The position numbers were made by a program, and so were the translations under genes. A stretch of 19,985 nt of DNA from Cyanobacteria bacterium UBA1221 (lineage in GTDB: Bacteria; Cyanobacteriota; Vampirovibrionia; Gastranaerophilales; Gastranaerophilaceae). The first letter of the stretch is position 1. Every line of letters begins with the position of its first letter. Location of the stretch: assembly GCA_002309425.1 (NCBI GenBank), contig DBXD01000073.1, positions 8,912 to 28,896 on the forward strand, in the 5' to 3' direction. Below, one piece after another: positions 7,320-14,395 of this stretch. Under the pieces are notes generated by a model. It saw only the letters and a list, made by a program, of their open reading frames with translations. It was not told the DNA's origin and did not search any database.

Positions 7320-8477
7320 TTCCGGTTTCAAAATTTCATTCATCATATAAAAAGAACCGCAAATGACAGTGAGAGTTTCGTTATTTTTTGGAAGGTCATT
7401 TAGTGATGTGAATTCTTTTGCATTATATTTACATGCGGCTTTTAATTTTTCAACAGGAACAGAGTGCGGATTGTTGAAATGGTAAAAATAAATTTTATCA
7501 TTTTCATTGAATAAAATGCGTATCATTTCGGGGTAATCCTTTGTATCAAGACATCCGAATACAAATTGCCGTTTCAATTTCGGAAAGTATAAGTCCAGAC
7601 TTTTTTTTAATTCTCGTATTCCGTTTGGGTTATGCGCCCCGTCTATCAGGATATTTCTATCTTTTAAGTATTCAAATCGGCAGGGATGTTTGACTTTTTT
7701 TAGCCCTTCATCAATAATTTCCTGTGAAATCTCAGGGAAAACAAAATTTATTGCTTCTAACGCTAACGACAAATTTTCCTGCTGATAAGTGCCTTTAAGG
7801 GATAATTCGGATATGTCCGCAATCGGATTAACCATAATCAAAAGAGAGTTACACCCATCTGCCTTATCTTTTATTGCTTCATACCCTTCTGATGTTATAA
7901 CGGGGCAGTTTGGTTTTATTATACCGGCTTTTTCAAAAGCAATTTTTTCTTTTGTATCCCCGAGCCTGTCGGTATGGTCAAGGTCAATATGGGTAATGAT
8001 TGCACATAGGTTTGATTTAATTACGTTAGTTGCATCAAATCTTCCGCCCAATCCCGTTTCCAAAACTGCGGTGTCAATATTTTCATCAAAAAAATACTTG
8101 AACATAACGGCTGTAAGAATTTCAAATTCCGTGAGCGGGATATTATTTTTTTCTGCCGTGTCGGTTATCTCAAAAACGTATTTTGCAAATATATTTTCAG
8201 GTATATCTTCTCCGTTAATCTTTATTCTTTCGGTGTACTTATAAATGTGGGGGCTTGTGTATAACCCGACTTTTTGTCCGCTCTCTTTCAATACAGATGC
8301 TATGATTGAACAGACAGAGCCTTTGCCGTTGGTACCCGCAACATGTATGCACTTTAATTTATCCTGCGGATTGCCTAAAAGTTCAAGGATTTTGACCATT
8401 CTGTCCAATCCCAAATCTATTCGGAATTTGCCGCTTGAAGTTAAAATCTCTCTTGCCTGTTCGTATGTGTATTCCAT
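7305..8477 (-). CDS. folC: Bifunctional folylpolyglutamate synthase / dihydrofolate synthase
   Basis: A 390-residue Mur-ligase-family protein, somewhat shorter than E. coli FolC (about 420). The ATP-binding P-loop is HVAGTNGKGSVCS (residues ~45-57), followed by the folate-binding SPHIYKYTERI (75-85). The family blocks ETGLGGRFDATN (140-151), HIDLDHTDRLGDT and the Mur-type lysine segment EKAGIIK come next, and DGAHNPNG (279-286) marks the C-terminal domain. FolC joins glutamate to dihydropteroate to form dihydrofolate, and may extend polyglutamate tails. Whether it has both activities cannot be decided from motifs alone. The ATG at 8477 lacks a strong ribosome binding site. A hairpin lies 22-39 bases upstream. 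Its stop overlaps the end of the convergent glycosyltransferase gene. Confidence 0.95.
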   Translation of the reverse strand: MEYTYEQAREILTSSGKFRIDLGLDRMVKILELLGNPQDKLKCIHVAGTNGKGSVCSIIASVLKESGQKVGLYTSPHIYKYTERIKINGEDIPENIFAKYVFEITDTAEKNNIPLTEFEILTAVMFKYFFDENIDTAVLETGLGGRFDATNVIKSNLCAIITHIDLDHTDRLGDTKEKIAFEKAGIIKPNCPVITSEGYEAIKDKADGCNSLLIMVNPIADISELSLKGTYQQENLSLALEAINFVFPEISQEIIDEGLKKVKHPCRFEYLKDRNILIDGAHNPNGIRELKKSLDLYFPKLKRQFVFGCLDTKDYPEMIRILFNENDKIYFYHFNNPHSVPVEKLKAACKYNAKEFTSLNDLPKNNETLTVICGSFYMMNEILKPELSAV

Positions 8478-8498
8478 ACTGCTAAATTAAAACAAATA

Positions 8499-8516
8499 TC
8501 TCTTTTTGGCAAGAGA
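8499..8516 (-). terminator. Possible weak terminator or hairpin upstream of folC
   Basis: TCTCTT and AAGAGA form a six-base-pair stem with a six-base loop. Read on the minus strand, the hairpin is followed by TATTTGTTTT. It could end transcription of the orphan gene at 8587-9186, or lie in the folC leader. The stem is short and AT-rich, so the call is uncertain. Confidence 0.3.
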
Positions 8517-8586
8517 AATATATGAGTATAAACTCTCCTCAAATTAATAAATGCGCCTTACGGTACAAAACGGAACATTTAACAGA

Positions 8587-9186
8587 CTATTTTTTAGCAG
8601 AGGGGAATATTTTGCAGAAAATGTTTCGCATCTTATTAATAAAAATTTTCTTATTTTTTTGAGCTTTCATATAAGCAGGCTTATTGTGCATTTGTCCAAA
8701 CGCACACTCAGTTTGGATAAAAGATATTATCCCCGGGATTTGAGGACATTCTTTGCCGCTTACAACTTTTGCAATATCTTTTTTTCTGAATTTTCGGACG
8801 AAATTGGAATGGATAATTCCTCCGGACGTTTTTAAATAATAGTCAACCGCTTCCGTGATAAATTTTTTATCTTTCCCCATTGCTTTGAGTTCTTTTACTA
8901 TAATTTGTGATTTTCTCATTGCAAGATTGTGAAATAATTTATCCAGTCCGAGTTCGGCAAGAGAAAAAACACCTGCAAGGGCTGCAAAGCCGTAATGTTC
9001 CTGTAAAGCGCAACATAAAAGAAGGGCATTACTCCACTCGTGATTTATTAAATGAGTTACCCTGCCAAATTGATTTCTTTGTTCTTCACGAAATTGTTTC
9101 ACACATTTGTTTTTAAAATCACTGACAAAGGTCTTAACTTCAGGATTTACTTTATTAGTTGTTCTAATTATGCCGCCAATACGCAT
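8587..9186 (-). CDS. Orphan protein, helical, function unknown
   Basis: I do not recognise this 199-residue protein. It is basic and Lys-rich and predicted mostly helical. The middle segment (about residues 48-90, ALLLCCALQEHYGFAALAGVF and onward) is hydrophobic enough for one buried or membrane-associated helix. An HxxxH-like spread of histidines and three or four cysteines is present but forms no clear metal motif. I chose ATG 9186 (MRIGGIIRTT) because GGAAAG lies ~9 bases upstream. The frame can be extended 26 codons to a TTG at 9264, which would add a hydrophobic N-terminal helix but has no ribosome binding site. folC follows on the same strand after 109 bases, so the two could be co-transcribed unless the hairpin between them terminates. 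Confidence 0.6.
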   Translation of the reverse strand: MRIGGIIRTTNKVNPEVKTFVSDFKNKCVKQFREEQRNQFGRVTHLINHEWSNALLLCCALQEHYGFAALAGVFSLAELGLDKLFHNLAMRKSQIIVKELKAMGKDKKFITEAVDYYLKTSGGIIHSNFVRKFRKKDIAKVVSGKECPQIPGIISFIQTECAFGQMHNKPAYMKAQKNKKIFINKMRNIFCKIFPSAKK

Positions 9187-9377
9187 TTTATTTTCTTTCC
9201 GGATTAATATATACAAGCAGATTAAAAAACCTAAAAAAATAATTTTGCTATTCTGAAATAACAAGTTTTCATATATCTTTACATGAAGTCTTAAAATATA
9301 TTTTGTAAATAATTGTATATTTCCAGCAAAAAAATATTTTTAGGGATTTTGAATTAAAAAAGGGGAATTTTAAATTC

Positions 9378-10031
9378 ATGAATACAATAAATTATAAATT
9401 AAACAGTCCGAGTTTTAAGCAAATCAGCATCACGGATAACGGGCAAAAAGCGATTGACAGAATTTCTTTTTATAAATATGTTATCGGTAAAGACTTGGAC
9501 ATAGTTAACAGCAAACATCCTGATACAAAATATTGGAATTTGGTAATAGACGGAGTGCAAGAATACGATAAATGTTTGAAAAAATTTCTTTGGAATCCTG
9601 TTTTTAAATTTATAAGCAAAGTTACGGGTGAAACATTTGAAAATTTAATGATACATCCTCCAACGAGCATTCATCCCGGAGATCCATATAAATGTGCCTC
9701 TAAACACCATAAATGTTTGCCGGCGGAAGTACTGCTTTTAAGCAGCAACGAACTGGTTACTGATGCGGATAAGGTAAAAGAACTTGCTTTTGACCTAAAA
9801 AGTTATGACGAAGCTGAAACTATTTGGCATCAGTTTCTTGATAGTTCCAGCAAGGATTTAAATGTTTACAAGGCTTTGGAGGAAATGAGCGATAAATATG
9901 AATCTTCACTTAAAATCGGGGTTGATACCTTATTGAAAAACAATCCTGCGTATGAGAAAGAAATGAAACGGCGATTAGGAGAAGACAATTATGTCTGGTT
10001 TTCTGACGGCGGTATTGACCAATGGACTTGA
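9378..10031 (+). CDS. Orphan protein with N-terminal 'SPSFKQI' motif
   Basis: The 217-residue product matches no family I can name. It starts MNTINYKLNSPSFKQISI, a short polar leader ending in a Ser-Phe motif. Two other orphan genes of this window (10106-10591 and 14422-15597) have a comparable element. The rest is a mixed, mainly helical soluble protein containing a small Pro/His/Cys-rich loop (MIHPPTSIHPGDPYKCASKHHKC, about residues 91-113) and a charged C-terminal half. No signal peptide or membrane helix is seen. ATG 9378 follows AGGGGA by 11 bases. The 191-base divergent region upstream is extremely AT-rich and gives no convincing promoter. The next gene starts 74 bases downstream on the same strand and may be co-transcribed. 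Confidence 0.65.
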   Translation: MNTINYKLNSPSFKQISITDNGQKAIDRISFYKYVIGKDLDIVNSKHPDTKYWNLVIDGVQEYDKCLKKFLWNPVFKFISKVTGETFENLMIHPPTSIHPGDPYKCASKHHKCLPAEVLLLSSNELVTDADKVKELAFDLKSYDEAETIWHQFLDSSSKDLNVYKALEEMSDKYESSLKIGVDTLLKNNPAYEKEMKRRLGEDNYVWFSDGGIDQWT

Positions 10032-10105
10032 TATTTCTTAATAAAATTTATTAATATTAGCAAAAAAAATTTTTGAAATGTTTTACTTCGGATATGAGGC
10101 AGGAT

Positions 10106-10591
10106 ATGTTAAAAGTTTATAATTACAGTAATTTATCATTTGGAACAAAATTTGCAGTTGGGCAATCCTATACTGAAGATAATAAACAAAGAATGTACAA
10201 TATAGGGTATCGCTACGAGAATGCTGTCACGGATAATCCGAAGGATATTTTTGTTGTTAATAGCGGATACATTAAATACTACAAAGACGGTGCAAAACAT
10301 CCTTTAACTTTCAGGTTATCTGAGCAAAACGGTTACATAAAAGAACTATTAAAAAGCAGTGACGACACTATTATAGCAAAATTTAAAAAATTATCTGATA
10401 TAGCGAATGTAGCGTTTGAATGTGAAGAGATGACAGATAAATACAAAGCGGGAATACTTAAAATTACCAATAATAACATGGATATAGACTTTGATGTTCT
10501 TAGCAGTATGGGAGAAATGTATGCCGAAAAGGCTGCTAAAAAAGATAAAATACTGGGCAAAATTGTTGATTATGTAGTGTTTGATAAATAA
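10106..10591 (+). CDS. Orphan protein with N-terminal 'NLSFGTKF' motif
   Basis: The 161-residue protein begins MLKVYNYSNLSFGTKFAVG. I do not recognise a domain; the body is a soluble, charged alpha/beta-looking protein with two cysteines at most and no signal peptide. ATG 10106 is preferred because GAGG and AGGAT lie directly upstream. An in-frame ATG at 10094 and TTG at 10073 lack ribosome binding sites. Placing the start here puts the SFG motif at residues 10-12, in line with the N-terminal position of the related motif in the two other orphan genes. Its stop is followed after 26 bases by a strong terminator hairpin. Function is unknown; the shared leader motif suggests membership in a lineage-specific group of proteins. 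Confidence 0.65.
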   Translation: MLKVYNYSNLSFGTKFAVGQSYTEDNKQRMYNIGYRYENAVTDNPKDIFVVNSGYIKYYKDGAKHPLTFRLSEQNGYIKELLKSSDDTIIAKFKKLSDIANVAFECEEMTDKYKAGILKITNNNMDIDFDVLSSMGEMYAEKAAKKDKILGKIVDYVVFDK

Positions 10592-10617
10592 TTTTAATCC
10601 GTAAAATATTGCATTAT

Positions 10618-10648
10618 AAAGCAGGTCAGGCATTGCCTAACCTGCTTT
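10618..10648. terminator. Strong bidirectional intrinsic terminator
   Basis: AAAGCAGGT (10618-10626) pairs with ACCTGCTTT (10640-10648). After one C/A mismatch, AGGC pairs with GCCT around a three-base ATT loop, giving thirteen paired positions. The plus-strand side continues GTGGTTGTTATTT and the minus-strand side ATAATGCAATATTTTA. It sits between two convergent genes ending at 10591 (plus) and 10665 (minus), the expected place for a two-way terminator. Confidence 0.85.
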
Positions 10649-10664
10649 GTGGTTGTTATTTAAA

Positions 10665-11018
10665 TTACCATTTTTGGATATCTTTTTTCTGTCTGTTACA
10701 AAAATCAATTTGTTTTTGCAGAAGTCTTACTTTTATAACTCTTTCTGTTTCTGAAATGTTTTTATCGTTTTTAACTGCTCTCATTTCTTTATTTAAGTTG
10801 TATAAATTGGTATTAACTTCTTTTAGTGCTTCTCTTTTTCTTGCAGCTGTTTCTGCGGCTTGCTCTTTCTTGGAATTTTCAATATCCGCTCTTATTGCCT
10901 GTTTTGTTTCTTTTACATCTTGTCTGATGGCATTTCTGACCGAACTCCAAAAAGATGAAGCATAAGAAGCTGATGATGATACAGCTAAAACCATAACAAG
11001 TACTAATAATTTTTTCAT
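10665..11018 (-). CDS. Small secreted coiled-coil protein
   Basis: The 117-residue protein has a classical signal peptide, MKKLLVLVMVLAVSSSASYA, with a likely cleavage site after residue 20 (SYA|SS). The mature part is almost entirely charged helix (Lys, Glu, Arg, Gln, Ala), with heptad-like spacing from about residue 35 to 113 suggesting a coiled coil, and ends in IQKW. It is expected in the periplasm or outside the cell. The ATG at 11018 has a perfect AGGAGA ribosome binding site. It shares strand and a 108-base gap with the secreted-protein gene upstream; a 17-base palindrome in that gap may be an operator. Function is unknown; a periplasmic chaperone or scaffold role is possible but not shown. 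Confidence 0.75.
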   Translation of the reverse strand: MKKLLVLVMVLAVSSSASYASSFWSSVRNAIRQDVKETKQAIRADIENSKKEQAAETAARKREALKEVNTNLYNLNKEMRAVKNDKNISETERVIKVRLLQKQIDFCNRQKKDIQKW

Positions 11019-11054
11019 AAATTGTCTCCTTTTTCTGTGTCAAACCATATCAAA

Positions 11055-11071
11055 TAGATACACTGTATCTA
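11055..11071. promoter_or_regulatory. 17-base perfect palindrome, possible operator
   Basis: TAGATACA, one C, then TGTATCTA: two perfect eight-base arms 37 bases upstream of the secreted coiled-coil gene. Size and symmetry fit a dimeric repressor site. On the minus strand it lies close to AT-rich -10-like sequences. No regulator is identified. Confidence 0.35.
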
Positions 11072-11126
11072 TAATATACAATAAACATAATAAAAAATGC
11101 ACATGGTGTAAAGATTTACGCCAATA

Positions 11127-11513
11127 TTACTTTACTCTGCAATATCTTGCGTTGTAAAGGATTTCGTTATCAAGATACTTTATATCTGAGGTTGTGGAGG
11201 TTATCATTCCGTAATCACTGTAATCATTGTATATGCGTAATCCGACTTCCGAAAATCTCTGCGCAACATCCATCGGAATATGGCATTCTATATTACTCCT
11301 GTACAAAAAATGGCATAATCCGTTTTCTTCGCCGTAAATTTTTCTTGAAGTCTTAAAATTGTCCTCTGCAGACTCTGTCGGGGTACAGGTTTTGATATTA
11401 TTATAAAAATCTATCTCGTTATTTACATGCTCCTCTAAAACCTTATCCCTTGCCGCATAAGCGGTTGAACACAACATAACACTCACTGTGACTATAAAAA
11501 ACTTCTTTAGCAT
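11127..11513 (-). CDS. Small secreted protein, coupled to trmD
   Basis: This 128-residue protein starts MLKKFFIVTVSVMLCSTAYA, a signal peptide with probable cleavage near residue 20 (AYA|A). The cysteine at 15 lies in the hydrophobic core and is not in a good lipobox, so a lipoprotein is unlikely. The mature part is polar and contains three further cysteines (in KTCTPT, NGLCHF and IECHIP) plus a C-terminal YCRV, enough for one or two disulfides in the periplasm. The fold is not recognised. Its ATG overlaps the trmD stop (ATGCTAA, seven bases), so translation is probably coupled to trmD. That is odd, because a secreted protein has no obvious link with tRNA methylation. It may simply have been added to the operon end. 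Confidence 0.72.
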   Translation of the reverse strand: MLKKFFIVTVSVMLCSTAYAARDKVLEEHVNNEIDFYNNIKTCTPTESAEDNFKTSRKIYGEENGLCHFLYRSNIECHIPMDVAQRFSEVGLRIYNDYSDYGMITSTTSDIKYLDNEILYNARYCRVK

Positions 11514-12202
11514 TTATTCTCCTTTTTGTATTTTTCGTATAAATCGGGTCTGCGAGTTTTTGTTCTCTCTATTGATTTTTCTAACCGAAACGCATTTATT
11601 TCTTTATGGTTTCCGTTCAAAAGAACTTCCGGAACTTCCAGTCCTCTAAATTCTCTTGGTCTTGTATAATGCGGATATTCCAGCAGTCCGTCAGAAAAAC
11701 TGTCCTCTTGTGCAGATTCCATATGTCCCAAAGTCCCCTCTAATTTTCGGCTGACCGCATCAATCAGACAAAGCGCAGGCAATTCGCCACCTGTCAGAAC
11801 AAAATCCCCAACGGATATTTCCGTTGGTTTAATCAGTTCTCTTATTCTTTCGTCAAACCCCTCGTAATGTCCGCACATAAGTATTATCTGGTCATATTTT
11901 GTTAAATCATTCACTATGGTATCCGTTAAGGGTTTCCCTTGCGGAGAAAGCATCACGGTAATTGAATTTCCGGATTTTTCAATGCTTTCATAGGCATCAA
12001 CATACGGTTGCGGCATCAAAACCATTCCTGCTCCGCCGCCGTATGGTATATCATCAACTTTTCTGTGCTTGTTAGCCGCATAATCACGGGGGTTTATCGT
12101 ATTAACTTCTACTATTCCCGCTTCAACCGCGCGTTTTTGGATACTGTACCGAAAATAATCCTCTACCATTTCTGGGAATAATGTCATTACATCAAACTTC
12201 AT
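11507..12202 (-). CDS. trmD: tRNA (guanine-N1)-methyltransferase TrmD
   Basis: The 231-residue protein has all TrmD landmarks: MKFDVMTLFPEM at the start, the DDIPYGGGAGMVLMPQP segment, and the SAM-binding trefoil-knot motifs MCGHYEGFDERI and SVGDFVLTGGELPAL. The C-terminal blocks HYTRPREFRGLEVPEVLLNG and HKEINAFR follow. TrmD methylates N1 of G37 next to the anticodon of certain tRNAs and prevents +1 frameshifting; it is normally essential. It overlaps the rimM stop by four bases (ATGA) and the downstream secreted-protein gene by seven, so three genes appear translationally coupled. rplS, which commonly follows trmD, is absent here. Confidence 0.97.
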   Translation of the reverse strand: MKFDVMTLFPEMVEDYFRYSIQKRAVEAGIVEVNTINPRDYAANKHRKVDDIPYGGGAGMVLMPQPYVDAYESIEKSGNSITVMLSPQGKPLTDTIVNDLTKYDQIILMCGHYEGFDERIRELIKPTEISVGDFVLTGGELPALCLIDAVSRKLEGTLGHMESAQEDSFSDGLLEYPHYTRPREFRGLEVPEVLLNGNHKEINAFRLEKSIERTKTRRPDLYEKYKKENKC

Positions 12203-12711
12203 TCCAATAACCCCGCTATGTTATTTATTGTTATCGTTTTTGATTTTATATCAACATTCAGAATAAACGCTTTTAAAAACGGAACCAGAGATATTTTTTT
12301 AGAATTTGTTTTTACGGATAACAGGTCGTTTGCCCCGTTATTTGACACCCCGACAACAAATCCGAGTTTTTTGCCATCGGCATCAACTACATTCATTCCC
12401 ACAAGTTCATCGATTAAAAATTCATCTTCTTCAAGGTTTTCTCTGATGTAGTTTTCTTGGACAAACAATATTGAGCCTTTATAATCCATCAGGTCATTAA
12501 TAGAATCAATACCTTCAAATTTAAAAAGGGCAAAATTTTTATGAATGCGGACACTCTCGACTGTTTTCGGGATATACTCGTTATCCTTTTTTATGTACAC
12601 CAAATCAAGCCCGAGAATGAAATCCTCCTGACCTTTGCTGAACCCAACTTTTGCTTCTCCTTTAATCCCGTGAAAGTTAAGTATTTTGCCTACTGAAATA
12701 TACTTCTCCAT
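12199..12711 (-). CDS. rimM: Ribosome maturation factor RimM
   Basis: The 170-residue protein begins with the RimM N-terminal beta-barrel (VGKILNFHGIKGEAKVGF, near residues 7-24) and ends with a PRC-barrel (DELVGMNVVDADGKKLGFVVGV...DLLSVKTNSKKISLVPFLKAFI). RimM binds ribosomal protein S19 and helps the head of the 30S subunit mature. It begins two bases after the stop of the zinc-ribbon/RGG protein gene and overlaps trmD by four bases, so it lies inside a tight operon. rimM next to trmD is the usual bacterial arrangement. The change here is the upstream partner. Confidence 0.95.
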   Translation of the reverse strand: MEKYISVGKILNFHGIKGEAKVGFSKGQEDFILGLDLVYIKKDNEYIPKTVESVRIHKNFALFKFEGIDSINDLMDYKGSILFVQENYIRENLEEDEFLIDELVGMNVVDADGKKLGFVVGVSNNGANDLLSVKTNSKKISLVPFLKAFILNVDIKSKTITINNIAGLLE

Positions 12712-12713
12712 AG

Positions 12714-13763
12714 TTATTCTTCGGTTGGTTCTTCAACTTTTTTAGGTTTTCTTCCTCTTTTGGGTTTTTCTTCTGCAGGTTGTTCAGAGGTTTCAGCCTG
12801 TGCTTTTGCCTGATTTTTAAATTCTTCAGGCGCATCTTCTCTTTCCTGATTCCAACGCTGCAAGCCCATTTGAGAACGAATTAAACCGATACCGACGTGT
12901 ACACGCCATTCATCCATCTTTAACTGTGCCGCAATAATCTTGTGGCAGCCGATTGGAGGCAACGGTAACAACGGCTCATACAAATTCCTTATTGCAAAAA
13001 GCTGATCCGGAGTAATAGCGAGTTTGCGTTTCGGGAACGGTAATTTCGGAAGCATCATCTTTTGTCTTACAAGATTAATGCCGAAAAATACTTTTCTTGG
13101 TTCAAGACCGATTTTTTCTCCGATAACTTCATGTGCATCCGGGTTTGGTAACGGGAGCATCGGCTTGTATAACAATTCAATTTGTTCTAATTGCTCCTTA
13201 CTTACCAAAAGCTGTTTTGGAGCTTTATTTTTATTCATCGGACGTCTGTTATTAAATCCGCCTCTGTTAAAACCACCCTGCTGAGGCCGTCTGTTATTAA
13301 ATCCGCCTCTGTTATATCCGCCCTGTTGCGGTCTGTTCTGGTTATACCCTCTGTTATAACCGCCACCCTGGTTATCGCGTCTTTGATAATTTCCCTGACG
13401 GTTTTGATTATACCCTCTGTTGTAACCGCCGCCCTGATTATCGCGTCTTTGATAATTATTTTGACGTTGATTATTATATCCGCCCTGTTGGTTATTGTAC
13501 TGGCGCTGCGGACGAGGTCTGCCTTCTCCTGCACTGTAACTGCTATAGAACTGAGGTTGGTTTTCAGTATTATAGCTGCCTGCAGATTCTTGCGGCTGCT
13601 GCTGGACTTCATTTTCCTGAGCCGGTGCAGATTGTTCTGCATTTTCCGAAGGTGCATTAATCATCATGCTCTTATCCGGGTATAAACAATCCGGACATAT
13701 AACTCTTTTGGGGTTCTTTGTTTCAAATTCCTGACCGCACTTGACGCATTTGTTTACATACAT
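12714..13763 (-). CDS. Zinc-ribbon / RGG-repeat protein with two tandem 'LPLP' domains, putative RNA-binding
   Basis: I know no named family for this 349-residue protein. In order it has: a Cys4 zinc ribbon (C6, C9, C23, C26); a Gln/Asn-rich linker (27-90); an Arg-Gly-Tyr-Asn-rich repeat region (about 91-175) with RGG-type motifs (two 22-residue units then two 15-residue units); and two copies of a ~52-residue domain (about 188-240 and 251-303). Each copy contains LY-x-P-x-LPLP, then a His-Ile region, then GI-x-L-(V/I)-R-x-x-M. The basic C-terminal tail includes KPKRGRKPKK, similar to an AT-hook. Zinc ribbon plus RGG is typical of RNA-binding, condensate-prone proteins. It is the first gene of the rimM-trmD operon, where rpsP/khpA usually sit. 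ATG 13763 follows GAGG, and a good promoter lies ~120 bases upstream. Confidence 0.8.
   Translation of the reverse strand: MYVNKCVKCGQEFETKNPKRVICPDCLYPDKSMMINAPSENAEQSAPAQENEVQQQPQESAGSYNTENQPQFYSSYSAGEGRPRPQRQYNNQQGGYNNQRQNNYQRRDNQGGGYNRGYNQNRQGNYQRRDNQGGGYNRGYNQNRPQQGGYNRGGFNNRRPQQGGFNRGGFNNRRPMNKNKAPKQLLVSKEQLEQIELLYKPMLPLPNPDAHEVIGEKIGLEPRKVFFGINLVRQKMMLPKLPFPKRKLAITPDQLFAIRNLYEPLLPLPPIGCHKIIAAQLKMDEWRVHVGIGLIRSQMGLQRWNQEREDAPEEFKNQAKAQAETSEQPAEEKPKRGRKPKKVEEPTEE
13242..13457 (-). repeat. In-frame coding repeats (RGG region)
   Basis: Inside the zinc-ribbon/RGG gene, two near-identical 66-base units encode NYQRRDNQGGGYNRG... (residues 103-122 and 125-144). Two 45-base units then encode PQQGG(Y/F)NRGGFNNRR (145-159 and 160-174). 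All units are multiples of three, so copy-number changes keep the frame. Expansion or contraction by slippage is likely between strains. Confidence 0.85.
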
Positions 13764-13881
13764 ATTGAAAGCCTCTTAATTAAAAAAAATAAATTCATAA
13801 ATAAAATATAACTGGTTGTAAAATTTTAAAAAATAAGTAATCCTCTGTGTAAAATAATAAATGATATATATCTACATAAAT

Positions 13882-13910
13882 ATTATATCACAAATTTATA
13901 ATATAATCAA
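13882..13910 (-). promoter_or_regulatory. Strong sigma-70-type promoter for the RGG-rimM-trmD operon
   Basis: On the minus strand, TTGATT (13905-13910) and TATAAT (13882-13887) are separated by exactly 17 bases, and a TG sits one base before the -10 (extended -10). Transcription would start near 13875, giving an AU-rich leader of about 112 bases before the ATG at 13763. The promoter sits just after the dtd stop, so the operon is independent of dtd. Confidence 0.65.
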
Positions 13911-13920
13911 GATGTAATAT

Positions 13921-14358
13921 TTATTTCTCCACCAAAAAGGTGACAGGCCCGTCGTTAATCAGCTCTACGTCCATCATTGCTCTGAATTTTCCTGTTTGTG
14001 TTTTGATATTTTGATTCTTTATGTATTCAATAAATTTCAAATAAAGTTCTTCTGCAATATCAGGCGGCGCACTTTTATCAAAACTCGGGCGGGTACCTTT
14101 TTTACAATCTCCGCAAAGAGTGAATTGTGAAACAATAAGCATTTCCCCGTTAATGTCTTTTACGGATTTATTCATTTTTTCATTTTCATCCTCAAAGATT
14201 CTTAAATTCCCGAGTTTTTCAGCTAATTTGAGCGCATTTTCTTCCGTATCCTCTTTTTCGACACCCAAAAATACCAGCATTCCATAGCCAATTTGGGAAT
14301 ACAATTCCGAATTTATTGTGACCGAAGCTCTTTTAACTCTCTGTATCAATGCTTTCAT
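13921..14358 (-). CDS. dtd: D-aminoacyl-tRNA deacylase
   Basis: The 145-residue protein is a complete DTD. It starts MKALIQRVKRASVTI, has the catalytic SQFTL block (MLIVSQFTLCGDCKKGTRPSF, residues ~74-94) and ends with the GPVTFLVE motif that shields the L-amino-acid pocket. DTD hydrolyses D-amino acids (and glycine from mischarged tRNA-Ala) off tRNA and acts as a dimer in the cytosol. The family Asn/Gly before Pro-Val-Thr reads N-D-G-P-V-T here, a minor variation. ATG 14358 has no clear Shine-Dalgarno. The upstream orphan gene on the same strand ends 63 bases away, with a hairpin between them. The following operon has its own promoter. Confidence 0.95.
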   Translation of the reverse strand: MKALIQRVKRASVTINSELYSQIGYGMLVFLGVEKEDTEENALKLAEKLGNLRIFEDENEKMNKSVKDINGEMLIVSQFTLCGDCKKGTRPSFDKSAPPDIAEELYLKFIEYIKNQNIKTQTGKFRAMMDVELINDGPVTFLVEK

Positions 14359-14395
14359 AATTTATTTTTTACCATGAAAAACAGTCATAGTAAAT

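Noticed and set aside
7789..8244. Open plus-strand frame of 151 codons opposite folC
   Set aside because: It lies wholly inside folC, which carries all family motifs; the antisense product has no recognisable feature.
9187..9377. Divergent promoters between the orphan genes at 8587-9186 and 9378-10031
   Set aside because: Many partial -10/-35 matches exist (for example TTTACA at 9278), but none pairs well at 16-18 bases, so no promoter is called.
10038..10054. Palindrome TTAATAAA-A-TTTATTAA between two orphan genes
   Set aside because: It is made only of A and T in a very AT-rich gap, so chance is likely; without T-run or GC stem it is not a credible terminator.
13242..13457. Regular repeats suggestive of a CRISPR array
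   Set aside because: Units are 66 and 45 bases, adjacent without unique spacers, and in frame with a protein; they encode RGG repeats.
13191..13685. Open plus-strand frame of 164 codons opposite the RGG gene
   Set aside because: It is the mirror of the repeat-rich RGG gene, gives Ile/Val/Ala/Leu low-complexity sequence, and has no ribosome binding site; the minus-strand protein has real domains.
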